Assembly (NCBI RefSeq): GCF_001941965.1
Contig: NZ_MKZO01000014.1
Coordinates: forward strand, 1-64,000
Reading direction: 5' to 3'
Length of the DNA stretch: 64,000 nucleotides
DNA from: Pseudomonas putida
GTDB lineage: Bacteria > Pseudomonadota > Gammaproteobacteria > Pseudomonadales > Pseudomonadaceae
In this document: piece after piece, positions 26,656-34,067 of the stretch
Position numbering within the stretch: the first letter of the stretch is position 1
How the letters are laid out: every line of letters begins with the position of its first letter
The notes under the pieces: model-generated
Databases searched by the model: none
Told to the model about the DNA's origin: nothing
Seen by the model: only the letters and a program-made list of their open reading frames with translations
Made by a program: the position numbers and the translations under genes

Positions 26656-26710
26656 ACCCACCTGTTTGACAGCAGGAGTCTTTTCCCACTCTCAAGAGCA
26701 TGAGATCACC

Positions 26711-27031
26711 ATGAAAAAACTCGTACCTGATCCGCCACCTGATTTATCCCCACGCCTCACCACCGTCCACACCCACTTCGCCACCTGCCAGAACCATCAC
26801 CCGCCCCTGTTCGCCGTCTGCGATGGCGCCGATATCGGCGATGCCCTTGCGCATCTCGCGGCCGCCTTGAAATCGGCGGCGGAAACCAATGCCCAGATGT
26901 GTGACCTTGCGGATCGGAAATATGGGGATCTGTTGTGGAGTACGCAGCAGTCGCTGGAGATTTCCCAGGCGTTGACGGCTTCGTTGTTGAAGGCGGTTGA
27001 GCGGCAAGGCGCGGATATGCTGCGCGGCTGA
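26711..27031 (+). CDS. DUF6124-type small protein
   Basis: A 106-residue soluble protein. MKKLVPDPPPD at the start, then a central LFAVCDGADIGDALAHLAAALKSAAETN and a final helix are the pattern of the DUF6124 (formerly DUF3077) family, common in Pseudomonas in many copies and of unknown function. ATG at 26711 chosen because MKK(I/L)VPDPP is the family N terminus. The open frame continues upstream through the RNA element to 26576, but I regard that part as noncoding. A REP pair begins right at its stop codon. The position downstream of a structured element suggests post-transcriptional control. Confidence 0.75.
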   Translation: MKKLVPDPPPDLSPRLTTVHTHFATCQNHHPPLFAVCDGADIGDALAHLAAALKSAAETNAQMCDLADRKYGDLLWSTQQSLEISQALTASLLKAVERQGADMLRG

Positions 27032-27032
27032 T

Positions 27033-27134
27033 GGCCTCATCGCTGGCAACGCCAGCTCCCACAGGTTTCGCGTCGGGCATTCGATTTGCGGCTGGCATAT
27101 GACCCTGTGGGAGCCGGCATTGCCGGCGATGACG
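27033..27134. repeat. REP pair
   Basis: Left arm GGCCTCATCGCTGGCAACGC starts 2 bases after the DUF6124-type stop. Right arm TGTGGGAGCCGGCATTGCCG ends at GATGACG. The arms are a mixture of the two REP subfamilies (CTGGCAACGCCAG versus CCGGCATTGCCGG), so they pair imperfectly with each other but well within each arm. Confidence 0.88.
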
Positions 27135-27157
27135 TCTGTTCAAACACCATCCTTTAT

Positions 27158-27239
27158 GGCGGCTGTACGTGTGGGCACCTTCAGGTGCGCCAGGTTTGCG
27201 TCTTCAGTGTCCTGGTCTGTCAACCCGCGTACAGTTGCC
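27158..27239 (+). ncRNA. Structured leader-like RNA element, copy 2
   Basis: An 82-base homologue of the element at 26578. Outer stem pairs 27158-27171 (GGCGGCTGTACGTG) with 27226-27239 (CGCGTACAGTTGCC). Base 27167 is A and its partner 27230 is T, where copy 1 has G and C: a compensatory change. The inner GCACC/GGTGC hairpin has a UUCA loop, and the CCAG/CTGG hairpin loop is 18 bases instead of 14. UCUGUCAACC is conserved. It lies 195 bases upstream of the PAAR effector start. The 4-base length difference breaks any shared reading frame across the element. Confidence 0.65.
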
Positions 27240-27434
27240 ACCTCACTTCTTTAACATATGCCAACTAGCTGGGCTCAGCTCACTTCCCTACATCACGAAA
27301 GAATCGTCCTACAGCCACACCAGAATCTACCGACTTACTCCCAAGAGACTTTCAGCAACGATCTGCCCCTTCGCCCCGGGAGCCATTTCCCGGCGGAACA
27401 CAGGTTTGACAAGAAAAGACAGGGAGGCAGACAC
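27240..27434. other. Leader between RNA element copy 2 and the PAAR gene
   Basis: A 195-base AT-richer stretch with no convincing gene. The frame of the PAAR protein is open back to 27258 (ATG in catATGcc), but the added 59 residues look noncoding and the GGGAGG site sits before 27435. It may be the 5' UTR. Confidence 0.5.
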
Positions 27435-28673
27435 ATGGCAACCGGTTACATGATCCGCAGGGGCGACAAGACCTCCTGTGGGGGACAGGTTCTGGATGGC
27501 AACCCGCGTTTCGAGATTATGGGTCAACCCAGAGCCAGCGAAGGGGACCCCGTGTCCTGTGGTGTCACCGGGCAGGTTTACCAGATTCTTGGTGGCGTTT
27601 ACACATTCACCAACGATGGCCGTCGGGTGGCTGGCAGCCTGGATAGCATCAGCACCTGCCCGTGCAGGGCCGCTCTGGTTCCCAGTTGCTTTATCTTCTC
27701 TTACGAGTCGTCCAGCGGAAAGGCGGCCGAAGGCCCGAAACAACACGCAATGGGTACGGCATCCCAGCGGGCAAACGTGGCTGCTGAACGCGCCCCCTGC
27801 GTCCCCGAGCGCCAAACTACTGCCTCCTCTCCCTTAACCAGCCAGTGGGAGCGCTGGAGTCCTGAGTTGATTGCCGTAGCCGGCAGTCAGCACGACCAAG
27901 GTTCAGGAAACAAAATGATGTTCATCGGACAGGCGGTACGTGAACTCGCCGAGTTTCTGCGCAGCAAACCCGCGCTGACCCGAACGCTGGTAGTGTTCAC
28001 ACCGTCTTACAGCGAACAAATGCTCAGTGCTGCACGCGATTCTGCCGAGGGCTATGGCGCGACTATCGTGGAGATAACTACCGCCCAGGAGCTGATTGAC
28101 TATCTGAACAACGGCAAGAATCGGCAGCAGTCACCCATTGAGCGCCTCTCATTGTTCAGCCACGGAGTACCTCAACAGATAGCTTTCGGCTACGAACTTC
28201 CCGAGCGTTCTCGAATGGCATTGGACGTACTGAACTACACCCTTATCTCCCCCCGTGCCTTCTCCCGTACCGCACAACTGGATAGCTTTGCCTGCCGTAC
28301 CGGAATGGGAAATCGTCCTGATCATCCTATCGAAGAGGCCATTCAGTTCTTCCCGCAAACCCATGAGAGCCTGGCGCAACTGCTCGCCAATCATCTGCGC
28401 ATCAAAGTGCATGCTTTCATCCGTCGATCAGACTACAAAAATACTTGGGGCTCATTCGAGGAGCGTCAGTTGGGCAAGCTGTGTAACGTCAGCGAAAATA
28501 CCACTCCTGATGGAGAATGGTGCCGGGACTGGGCCAGTATGGCCAAAGAGCGAAAGAGCACCAACGACATGTTCGACTTCACCTATCAGGCAATGGGTGC
28601 CAGCAATCCGGTTATCTCTGGCGAGACACCAGTGGGCGTACCAGGAGGATACTTTGAGTTTCTACCCCAGTAG
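27435..28673 (+). CDS. PAAR-domain protein with putative clan CD protease toxin domain (type VI effector)
   Basis: A 412-residue protein. Residues 1 to about 95 form a PAAR spike-tip domain of the MATGYMIRRGDKT type, with SCGVTGQVYQILGGVY and SLDSISTCPCRA. After a low-complexity linker (about 100-145), the C-terminal domain has a hydrophobic strand ending in His243-Gly244 (LSLFSHG) and a second strand ending in Ala286-Cys287 (LDSFACRTG), 44 residues apart. This is the order and spacing of caspase-like clan CD cysteine peptidases. PAAR proteins cap the VgrG spike of type VI secretion, so this is probably a delivered toxin. No VgrG or Tss gene is in the window. GGGAGG precedes the ATG by 7 bases. 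The protease assignment is inference. Confidence 0.75.
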   Translation: MATGYMIRRGDKTSCGGQVLDGNPRFEIMGQPRASEGDPVSCGVTGQVYQILGGVYTFTNDGRRVAGSLDSISTCPCRAALVPSCFIFSYESSSGKAAEGPKQHAMGTASQRANVAAERAPCVPERQTTASSPLTSQWERWSPELIAVAGSQHDQGSGNKMMFIGQAVRELAEFLRSKPALTRTLVVFTPSYSEQMLSAARDSAEGYGATIVEITTAQELIDYLNNGKNRQQSPIERLSLFSHGVPQQIAFGYELPERSRMALDVLNYTLISPRAFSRTAQLDSFACRTGMGNRPDHPIEEAIQFFPQTHESLAQLLANHLRIKVHAFIRRSDYKNTWGSFEERQLGKLCNVSENTTPDGEWCRDWASMAKERKSTNDMFDFTYQAMGASNPVISGETPVGVPGGYFEFLPQ

Positions 28674-29232
28674 GAGGCTGACGATCACAACAGCCATTCT
28701 GCTTTCGTTGCTTTTGATAGCGCTTTATTACGGACTGAACATCATGAACAGCAAATACAAGACTGACTTGGGAAATGGCGTGGTGATTCGTGCTGACAAT
28801 TATGTCCACACCGGAGACTGGGTTTCCCACTGCGGGCGCTCACGATTGGTCAGCCGAAAGCCACTCCCCATTCCCAGCGCAGAATTGAAACGATCAGGCG
28901 TGCTCACACTCGGAAAAATGTATGCGCTAAACAATGCTGAAAAGACCCTTGCCAAAGAAGCAATTCAAGCAGTCATTGCGATGCCCGAGTGGTACAAGAA
29001 TCTGAAATACCGGTACTCGGTCTTGGATGAAAACAGCAACCTTAACAGTCATCTGTTTGATTTATTGGCGGAGCATGATGGACGGGTTTGGGCGTTGATA
29101 ATCTGGCAAGAGATCGACCAGAACGAAGTGTCCAGTTTTGACATAACAGCACAACTCTATAACCCTGCAACTTTCGTCGATCATGGCAGAGCACTTCAAG
29201 CTGCGGCAAAAAGCTGTTCGATCCCACAGTAA
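28654..29232 (+). CDS. Putative membrane-anchored immunity protein
   Basis: A 192-residue protein with a TTG start at 28654, preceded by AGGAGG ending 5 bases upstream and overlapping the PAAR gene by 20 bases. A short basic N terminus and one membrane helix (about residues 10-30, ITTAILLSLLLIALYYGL) precede a soluble domain of about 160 residues, probably periplasmic. I recognise no family. Position directly after a polymorphic effector, coupled translation, small size and low GC compared with neighbours all suggest that it neutralises that effector. If so, the toxin acts or is met at the periplasm or inner membrane. Confidence 0.6.
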   Translation: MSFYPSRRLTITTAILLSLLLIALYYGLNIMNSKYKTDLGNGVVIRADNYVHTGDWVSHCGRSRLVSRKPLPIPSAELKRSGVLTLGKMYALNNAEKTLAKEAIQAVIAMPEWYKNLKYRYSVLDENSNLNSHLFDLLAEHDGRVWALIIWQEIDQNEVSSFDITAQLYNPATFVDHGRALQAAAKSCSIPQ

Positions 29233-29364
29233 GCTATCGCACTCCTGGGCTGGCTGTGATTGCAATCCAGCCATGCCCCACAGGAATACCAGAATGCCAA
29301 TTCTTCGTTAGCCCCAGCGGCCCCCGTCCCCGATGCTTTCCTCCAACTTCGATGGAGAAGAGCC

Positions 29365-30687
29365 ATGCAGCACATCCACAAATTCCCGATCGTCGACGGC
29401 CACCTCGGCTGGTACGAAACCTCCCCCTCCTGCGGCCGGAAGCTGGGCGAGCGTCTCAAGGGCACCCACGATTTCGACTACGCCATCATCGGCGCCGGCT
29501 ACACCGGCGTGGCCGTGGCCCAGCGGCTGGCCGAGCTGCATCCGCAGACCCGCATTGCCCTGGTCGATGTTCTCGGCGTGGGCCAGGGTACCTCCGGGCG
29601 CAATGCCGGTTTCGTGATCGATGTGCCGCACAACCTCGATGCCAGCAAGTCCGATGTGGAACACGACCGCAAGCTGTTCGAACTGAACACCTTCGCCATC
29701 GAACGCCTGCGCAGCTTCAAGGACCGCCATGCCATCGACTGCGCCTGGCAAGACGCAGGCAAATACATGTCCGCCCATGAGGAAAGCAATATCGCCGGGC
29801 TGAAGCACTTCGAAGAAACCCTGAAACTCGGTGGCTTCGACTACCAGTGGCTGGAAGGCGCCGAGCTGAAGAAGCGCCTCGGTACGTCCTATTACCGCGC
29901 CGCCGTCTACACCCCGGGCAATGTGCTGATCAACCCGTCGTCACTGATCCGCGGCCTGGCACACGCCCTGCCACCCTCAGTACACCTTTTCGAGAACAGC
30001 GCGGTGGTCAGCTGCGACTACGGGCGCCCTCACCGCCTGAACTTCCTCGGCGGGTCGATCCGGGCGCACACCGTGGTGCAGACCACCAGTTCGTTCAACG
30101 AAGAGTTCGGCCACCTGAGCAATCGCCTGGCGCCGATCTTCACCTACGCCAGCCTGAGCGAGCCATTGACCCGGGACGAACTGGACAGCCATTTCAAAGG
30201 CGTGGAAGCCTGGGGCACGACCTCGGCCCACCCGGCCGGCACCACGGTGCGCTTCACCCCGGATGGCCGCATCTTCGTGCGCAATACCTTGAACTACGAA
30301 CGCAGCCTGAACAGCAATCCGCGAGGCCTGAACCAGGCCTGGGAACAACACCGCCACTCGTTCGAGGCGCGCTTCCCGTTCCTCGCGCACAAGACCTTCG
30401 AGTACACCTGGGGTGGCATGCTGTGCATGACGCTGAACCACCAATCGGTGTTCCGCCAGTCCGCCGAGGGGGTGTACACCCTCGTCGGCTGCAATGGCGT
30501 CGGCGTGGCCAAGGGCACCTACCTCGGCTACTACATGGCCGAGTACATGAGCGGGCTGGGCAGCAAGCGCCTGGACTTCATCCTCGACAACGCCAGCCCC
30601 AGCTGGGTACCGCCGGATCCGCTCAAAGGCCTCGGCGCGGCCGTGCGCCTGCGCCACGAATCAGGCAATGCCGGCGGCGATATCTGA
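29365..30687 (+). CDS. FAD-dependent amino acid/amine oxidoreductase (DAO family)
   Basis: A 440-residue flavoenzyme of the DAO fold. The ADP-binding motif is DYAIIGAGYTGVAVAQRLAE near residue 33, followed by a substrate-side GRNAGFVID block. The C-terminal FAD loop is VGCNGVGVAKGT. The N-terminal 30 residues before the Rossmann motif, with WYETSPS, are typical of gamma-glutamylputrescine or related amine oxidases, so a free amine or amino acid is a likely substrate. GGAGAAG precedes the ATG at 29365. It converges with a LysR gene (27-base overlap), which may control it. Confidence 0.82.
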   Translation: MQHIHKFPIVDGHLGWYETSPSCGRKLGERLKGTHDFDYAIIGAGYTGVAVAQRLAELHPQTRIALVDVLGVGQGTSGRNAGFVIDVPHNLDASKSDVEHDRKLFELNTFAIERLRSFKDRHAIDCAWQDAGKYMSAHEESNIAGLKHFEETLKLGGFDYQWLEGAELKKRLGTSYYRAAVYTPGNVLINPSSLIRGLAHALPPSVHLFENSAVVSCDYGRPHRLNFLGGSIRAHTVVQTTSSFNEEFGHLSNRLAPIFTYASLSEPLTRDELDSHFKGVEAWGTTSAHPAGTTVRFTPDGRIFVRNTLNYERSLNSNPRGLNQAWEQHRHSFEARFPFLAHKTFEYTWGGMLCMTLNHQSVFRQSAEGVYTLVGCNGVGVAKGTYLGYYMAEYMSGLGSKRLDFILDNASPSWVPPDPLKGLGAAVRLRHESGNAGGDI

Positions 30688-31569
30688 GAGCAACCAGTCC
30701 TGAAACACCCGGCAAGCCTCGGATTGCCGGGCCTTGCTCGGGTGCACCAGGTAATCCGCCCTGCCCGTCTTCAGCGAAAACTGCTCCAACTGCTTTACCG
30801 CACCCTTGTCGATCATCTGCCGGGCCATGAATTCCCAGCCCAAGGCGATGCCCAGCCCCTGCTCGGCGGCCTGCATGGCGAGGGTGACCTGGTTGTAGGT
30901 GATGACCTTGTTGCCCGGTTTGAATTCACGGTCGTAGTAGCGCAGCCAATCGTTCCAGTTCATGCAGTTCCAGCCTGCCGTGTCGAGCTGGATAAGCGGC
31001 TGTGCGAGCAGATCGTCGAGGGTGTGGATGTGCCCGACGGGATGGTCGGGGGCACAGATCGGGTAGACCTCCTCGTCGAACAGCTTCACCCCGGACAGGC
31101 CCGGCCAGTCGCCATCGCCATAGAGGATGGCGAAATCGTGGTTCAGGCAGGACGACGGGGTCAGCAGGTTGCTGGCGACCACGTTCACCGTGATATGGGG
31201 AAAGCGCTGCTGGAAATGGGCCAGGCGCGGGAACAGGTAGTAGTGGGCGACAGCATGGGTGCAGAGGATGCTGAAGGCGTCCTGGTCATGCCAGTTGCGC
31301 ACCTTCTGCACGGTGTCGCGGAAGCTGTCGAGGGCCGGTTGCACGCCGTCGTAGAGCATCCGCCCGGGCTCGGTCAGGGCCACGCCGCGGTGCTTGCGGG
31401 TGAAGAGCGGGAAGCCGAGGTTATCTTCGAGTTTCTTGATCTGCTTGCTGACGGCGCTCTGGGTCAGGTACAGCTCCTCGGCCGCCTGGGTGAAACTGCC
31501 GGTGCGGGCGACGGCTTCGAAGAAGACCAACGGGCCGACCAGAGGGAGGGTCTTGGGGGATTTGTCCAT
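30661..31569 (-). CDS. LysR family regulator, GcvA-like
   Basis: A 302-residue regulator. The winged helix-turn-helix is in residues about 10-65 (FFEAVARTGSFTQAAEELYL then QSAVSKQIKKLEDNLGF). An effector-binding periplasmic-binding-like domain follows with DFAILYGDGDWPG and FDEEVYPICAPDHP, the pattern of GcvA/AmpR-type LysR proteins that bind amino-acid-like ligands. It overlaps the 3' end of the FAD oxidoreductase tail to tail, so it could regulate that gene, although it does not share a divergent promoter with it. Confidence 0.88.
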   Translation of the reverse strand: MDKSPKTLPLVGPLVFFEAVARTGSFTQAAEELYLTQSAVSKQIKKLEDNLGFPLFTRKHRGVALTEPGRMLYDGVQPALDSFRDTVQKVRNWHDQDAFSILCTHAVAHYYLFPRLAHFQQRFPHITVNVVASNLLTPSSCLNHDFAILYGDGDWPGLSGVKLFDEEVYPICAPDHPVGHIHTLDDLLAQPLIQLDTAGWNCMNWNDWLRYYDREFKPGNKVITYNQVTLAMQAAEQGLGIALGWEFMARQMIDKGAVKQLEQFSLKTGRADYLVHPSKARQSEACRVFQDWLLSDIAAGIA

Positions 31570-31686
31570 CGCGGGGTCTCGATGAGCGGGGGGAATGGCA
31601 TTGGGGCTACAAGGTAGGAGCCCAGCTGCGGGTGGGCAAGTGATTTTGGGAAATTGAGATATGACTCAGAGGAATGTGTCGATCAT

Positions 31687-31775
31687 CTGGCCTCATCGCC
31701 GGCAACGCCGGCTCCCACAAGTTTGGCGGTGCACGCGGATCTTGTGGGAGCCGGCGTTGCCGGCGATGAGGCCAG
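31687..31775. repeat. REP pair, perfect 35-bp inverted repeat
   Basis: 31687-31721 and 31741-31775 are exact reverse complements over 35 bases, with a 19-base spacer. Cores are GCCGGCAACGCCGGC and its complement. Lies between the LysR promoter and the methyltransferase stop. Confidence 0.93.
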
Positions 31776-31786
31776 TCGAGCCACCA

Positions 31787-32527
31787 TCACACCCGACCCA
31801 ACCTCATATTGATTGGCCAAAGCACCGCCATACCTCCTTCCCACAGCCCCGCCAGATCCCGGGCAAACGCCTGCAGCAACCCTTCCCGGCCCGCCTCCCG
31901 CGCCTTGCGCACCGCCGACCAGGTGCCGACATAGCCAAGGAACTCATCGAGACTCCACGCCAGGCGAATCTCCATCACCGGCGCCTCGATCACCGCGAAC
32001 GGGAAATCCAGCGTGGCGTAACCGCTGTCCACCAGCTTGCGCTCTGCCGGCCAGTACGGGCCGATCTCTTCCCAATAGAACCGGCGAAACCGCTCGCCCA
32101 AAGGCTCTTCCAGTTCCAGCACCCCATAGCTGATCAACGCCAGCACCGCCCCCGGCTCGGCCACCCGCCGCACTTCGCGGTAGAACGCCGGCAAGTCGAA
32201 CCAGTGCGCCGCCTGCGCCGCCGTAATCAGGCTGGTACTGCGACTGAGCAGCGGCAGGTCCTCGGCAGGCGCCACCTGGTAGGAAACATTCTCCGCCGCC
32301 TCGGCATGCTCCAGCTGCTCCACGCTGGAGTCGAAACCCGAAACGCTGGTGAAGTGTTGCGCCAGTTGCCGGGTCAATTGACCGTTGCCGCAGCCGACAT
32401 CCACCGCCTGGGTGGTGTTGGGCGCGATCCCGGCGAGGAATTCGCTCAACTGCGCCGGATAGTGCGGGCGAAAGGTCGAGTAGGCTTCGCCACCTTGATC
32501 GAACCAGTTCCGATTGAGATCGCTCAT
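31787..32527 (-). CDS. Class I SAM-dependent methyltransferase
   Basis: A 246-residue cytoplasmic methyltransferase. Motif I is AVDVGCGNGQLTRQLA (about residue 41), the acidic loop is SGFDSSVEQLEHA, and a motif near LITAAQAAHWFD follows, as in the UbiE/methyltransf_11 type proteins with N-terminal FDQGGEAYSTFRPHYP. Such enzymes are often annotated as trans-aconitate-like methyltransferases, but the substrate cannot be told. It overlaps the MarR gene upstream by four bases, so the pair forms a translationally coupled operon under MarR control. Confidence 0.87.
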   Translation of the reverse strand: MSDLNRNWFDQGGEAYSTFRPHYPAQLSEFLAGIAPNTTQAVDVGCGNGQLTRQLAQHFTSVSGFDSSVEQLEHAEAAENVSYQVAPAEDLPLLSRSTSLITAAQAAHWFDLPAFYREVRRVAEPGAVLALISYGVLELEEPLGERFRRFYWEEIGPYWPAERKLVDSGYATLDFPFAVIEAPVMEIRLAWSLDEFLGYVGTWSAVRKAREAGREGLLQAFARDLAGLWEGGMAVLWPINMRLGRV

Positions 32528-32997
32528 GAGGCCTGCTCCTGTTTGATCTGCGTAAGCCGCGCCCCGAAATCCTGACGCTCCAGGGCTGTGGCCGCGTCCT
32601 CCAGCACCCGCCGCAGCGGATGGCCGATGTCGTGTTCAAGGGATTCGATGACCGCGAAGGTGGCAGCCCAGTGGGCGCCGAGTGTCTCGACCAGGGACCG
32701 ACCATGCTCGGTAAGGACGATCAGGCTCTTGCGCCCGTCATCCTGGCGCTGGCGGACGATCAGCCCCTCCGCCTCCATCTGCGCCACGGTCTGGCTGACC
32801 GCGCCCTGGGTCAGGTGGCTATGGGCAGTGATCTCGGTAACCGTCTGCAACCCCGATTGCAGGGCCCTGAGTACCGGGGTGAAACGGGCCCGGTAGTTCA
32901 GGCCCATTTGCTTGTAGTGGTTTTCCGCCCCGCGCTCGACCAGCTCGCCGACATAGCGCAGCAGCTCACCGAGACCGGGATGATTGTGATGTGGCAT
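32524..32997 (-). CDS. MarR family regulator
   Basis: A 157-residue winged-helix repressor. The DNA-binding part is seen in LTQGAVSQTVAQMEAEGLIVRQRQ followed by the wing DDGRKSLIVLTEHG. Helical dimerisation regions lie on both sides. Its gene is followed by a methyltransferase overlapping by four bases. The palindrome CATTAGCACTAATG about 30 bases before its start is a likely self-operator. Ligand unknown. Confidence 0.88.
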   Translation of the reverse strand: MPHHNHPGLGELLRYVGELVERGAENHYKQMGLNYRARFTPVLRALQSGLQTVTEITAHSHLTQGAVSQTVAQMEAEGLIVRQRQDDGRKSLIVLTEHGRSLVETLGAHWAATFAVIESLEHDIGHPLRRVLEDAATALERQDFGARLTQIKQEQAS

Positions 32998-33027
32998 GGG
33001 TGTCCTCCAGCAGGTGAGCGCAAATTA

Positions 33028-33041
33028 CATTAGCACTAATG
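33028..33041. promoter_or_regulatory. Probable MarR operator
   Basis: CATTAGCACTAATG is a perfect inverted repeat (6-base arms, 2-base centre), 31 bases upstream of the MarR start codon. AT-rich palindromes in this position are typical MarR self-regulatory sites. Confidence 0.5.
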
Positions 33042-33143
33042 CAAATGGCAAGACCTTGCCCGCTGGAAGCCATGAAGCTTGCCGGCTTCCCAAAGGTTCG
33101 GAGTTGCACGCGATACCTGCGGGCGCCGGCACAGCCACTGCGA

Positions 33144-33806
33144 CTACTTGTTTTTCAGCCTCAGGTAGGACTGATGCAGATCGCTGGCCCAACCATCGAT
33201 CACGGCCTTCACATCGTCCGGTTTCATCTGTTGGCTGGTGTTCTCCAGCGGTTTGCCGGTGCCCTTGCGCACCACCTGGGCCAGCACCTTCTGGTTGCCT
33301 CCGTCAAGGAACACCGCTTCGGTGGCGATATCGGTTTCCTGGTCGCGGATTCCGGAAGCCGTGCTCACCGCCGCCGCCACCAGGGCGACAGGAATCACTT
33401 CATAGGGCTTGAGCCCTTCGGTCTTGCTGCTGACCCCGGTGATCGCCGGACGCACCACGATCACGCCCGGACCGGGCCCTTGCGCCAGGGGCAGGGATTT
33501 GCCCAGCTCACGCTTGAGCGCCTGGTCGTAATAGTCGGTGATGCCTTTGAGCGTACCCGCCGGGATCTGCTGGGTCGGCGCAGGCTTCGGATAAAGCTGG
33601 CTCGGCTCGATATACACGCTGGTGTAGGCCTTGCTGTCCAGTTGCGGGTCGACCCAGCGCATCACCGGCGCGCCGGACGGTGATTTCGCTTCTTTCAGGC
33701 GGCTGTAATCCTTGAGAAAGCCTGAGTAATCCTCCGGCTTGCTGAGGTTGCTGGAGCAACCGGCAAGCAGTAACGAGCTCAGGCCAATCGCCAGTGCGAC
33801 TTTCAT
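33144..33806 (-). CDS. DUF3313 lipoprotein
   Basis: A 220-residue lipoprotein with lipobox LLLAGCSS (Cys17) and the DUF3313 pattern: YSGFLKDYSRLKE, RWVDPQLDSKAYTSVYIEP, then GPGVIVVRPAITGV and KPYEVIPVALVAAA. Such proteins occur in many Proteobacteria with no established role. GGGAG lies 6 bases before the ATG. Only 28 bases separate its start from a strong terminator on the same strand (33835-33866), so its transcript either starts very close to the gene or reads through an attenuator. Confidence 0.85.
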   Translation of the reverse strand: MKVALAIGLSSLLLAGCSSNLSKPEDYSGFLKDYSRLKEAKSPSGAPVMRWVDPQLDSKAYTSVYIEPSQLYPKPAPTQQIPAGTLKGITDYYDQALKRELGKSLPLAQGPGPGVIVVRPAITGVSSKTEGLKPYEVIPVALVAAAVSTASGIRDQETDIATEAVFLDGGNQKVLAQVVRKGTGKPLENTSQQMKPDDVKAVIDGWASDLHQSYLRLKNK

Positions 33807-33834
33807 AAGTGCTCCCCACTACGGAAATCCATGG

Positions 33835-33866
33835 AAAAAACCCGCTGGCACCACGCCAGCGGGTTT
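33835..33866 (-). terminator. Strong intrinsic terminator on the minus strand
   Basis: Read on the minus strand, AAACCCGCTGGC pairs with GCCAGCGGGTTT (12-bp stem, 5-base loop) and is followed at once by a T-run completing six T bases. It sits in the gap between the divergent DUF3313 and patatin genes, where neither gene needs a terminator. On the plus strand the T-run is only TTTAGGT, so the minus direction is favoured. It implies a short minus-strand transcript or an attenuated leader. Confidence 0.8.
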
Positions 33867-33934
33867 AGGTATAGCCCAGCTTTTCCGGCGTGCCCGATGC
33901 TGCACCTGAGCAATTGCGCAAAACCTGCACGGCA

Positions 33935-34009
33935 TCAGCTTTTGCAGGGGCAAACAACTTTGCGCGCAGTGCAGGTGTGATCCACATCACAGTAGTGGCA
34001 ACTAGCCAT
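33935..34009 (-). CDS. Possible 24-residue cysteine-rich small protein
   Basis: A short open frame, MASCHYCDVDHTCTARKVVC then PCKS, with five Cys (4, 7, 13, 20, 22) and two His (5, 11) in 24 residues. AGGA lies 2 bases before the ATG, which is a tight spacing. It ends about 70 bases before the strong minus-strand terminator, so it could be the coding part of that short transcript. Cys-x2-Cys and Cys-x-Cys suggest metal binding. It overlaps the Vfr/Crp-like palindrome, and the composition may be chance. Low confidence without conservation data. Confidence 0.25.
   Translation of the reverse strand: MASCHYCDVDHTCTARKVVCPCKS
33976..33991. promoter_or_regulatory. Vfr/Crp-like binding site
   Basis: TGTGATCCACATCACA has both perfect half-sites TGTGA and TCACA at 6-base spacing, and it matches the P. 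aeruginosa Vfr consensus at nearly every position. It lies 77 bases before the patatin start codon and in the path of a putative short minus-strand transcript, so it could control either. Confidence 0.55.
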
Positions 34010-34067
34010 TTTCCTGCTCTACACTCCCCCGCCTGAGTACAACCTCCAACCAACCGGCAGGTACAGC

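Noticed and set aside
26576..26710. N-terminal extension of the DUF6124-type protein through the RNA element
   Set aside because: The shared element in copy 2 has a 4-base indel that breaks this frame while keeping the fold, and the family N terminus is MKKLVPDPP.
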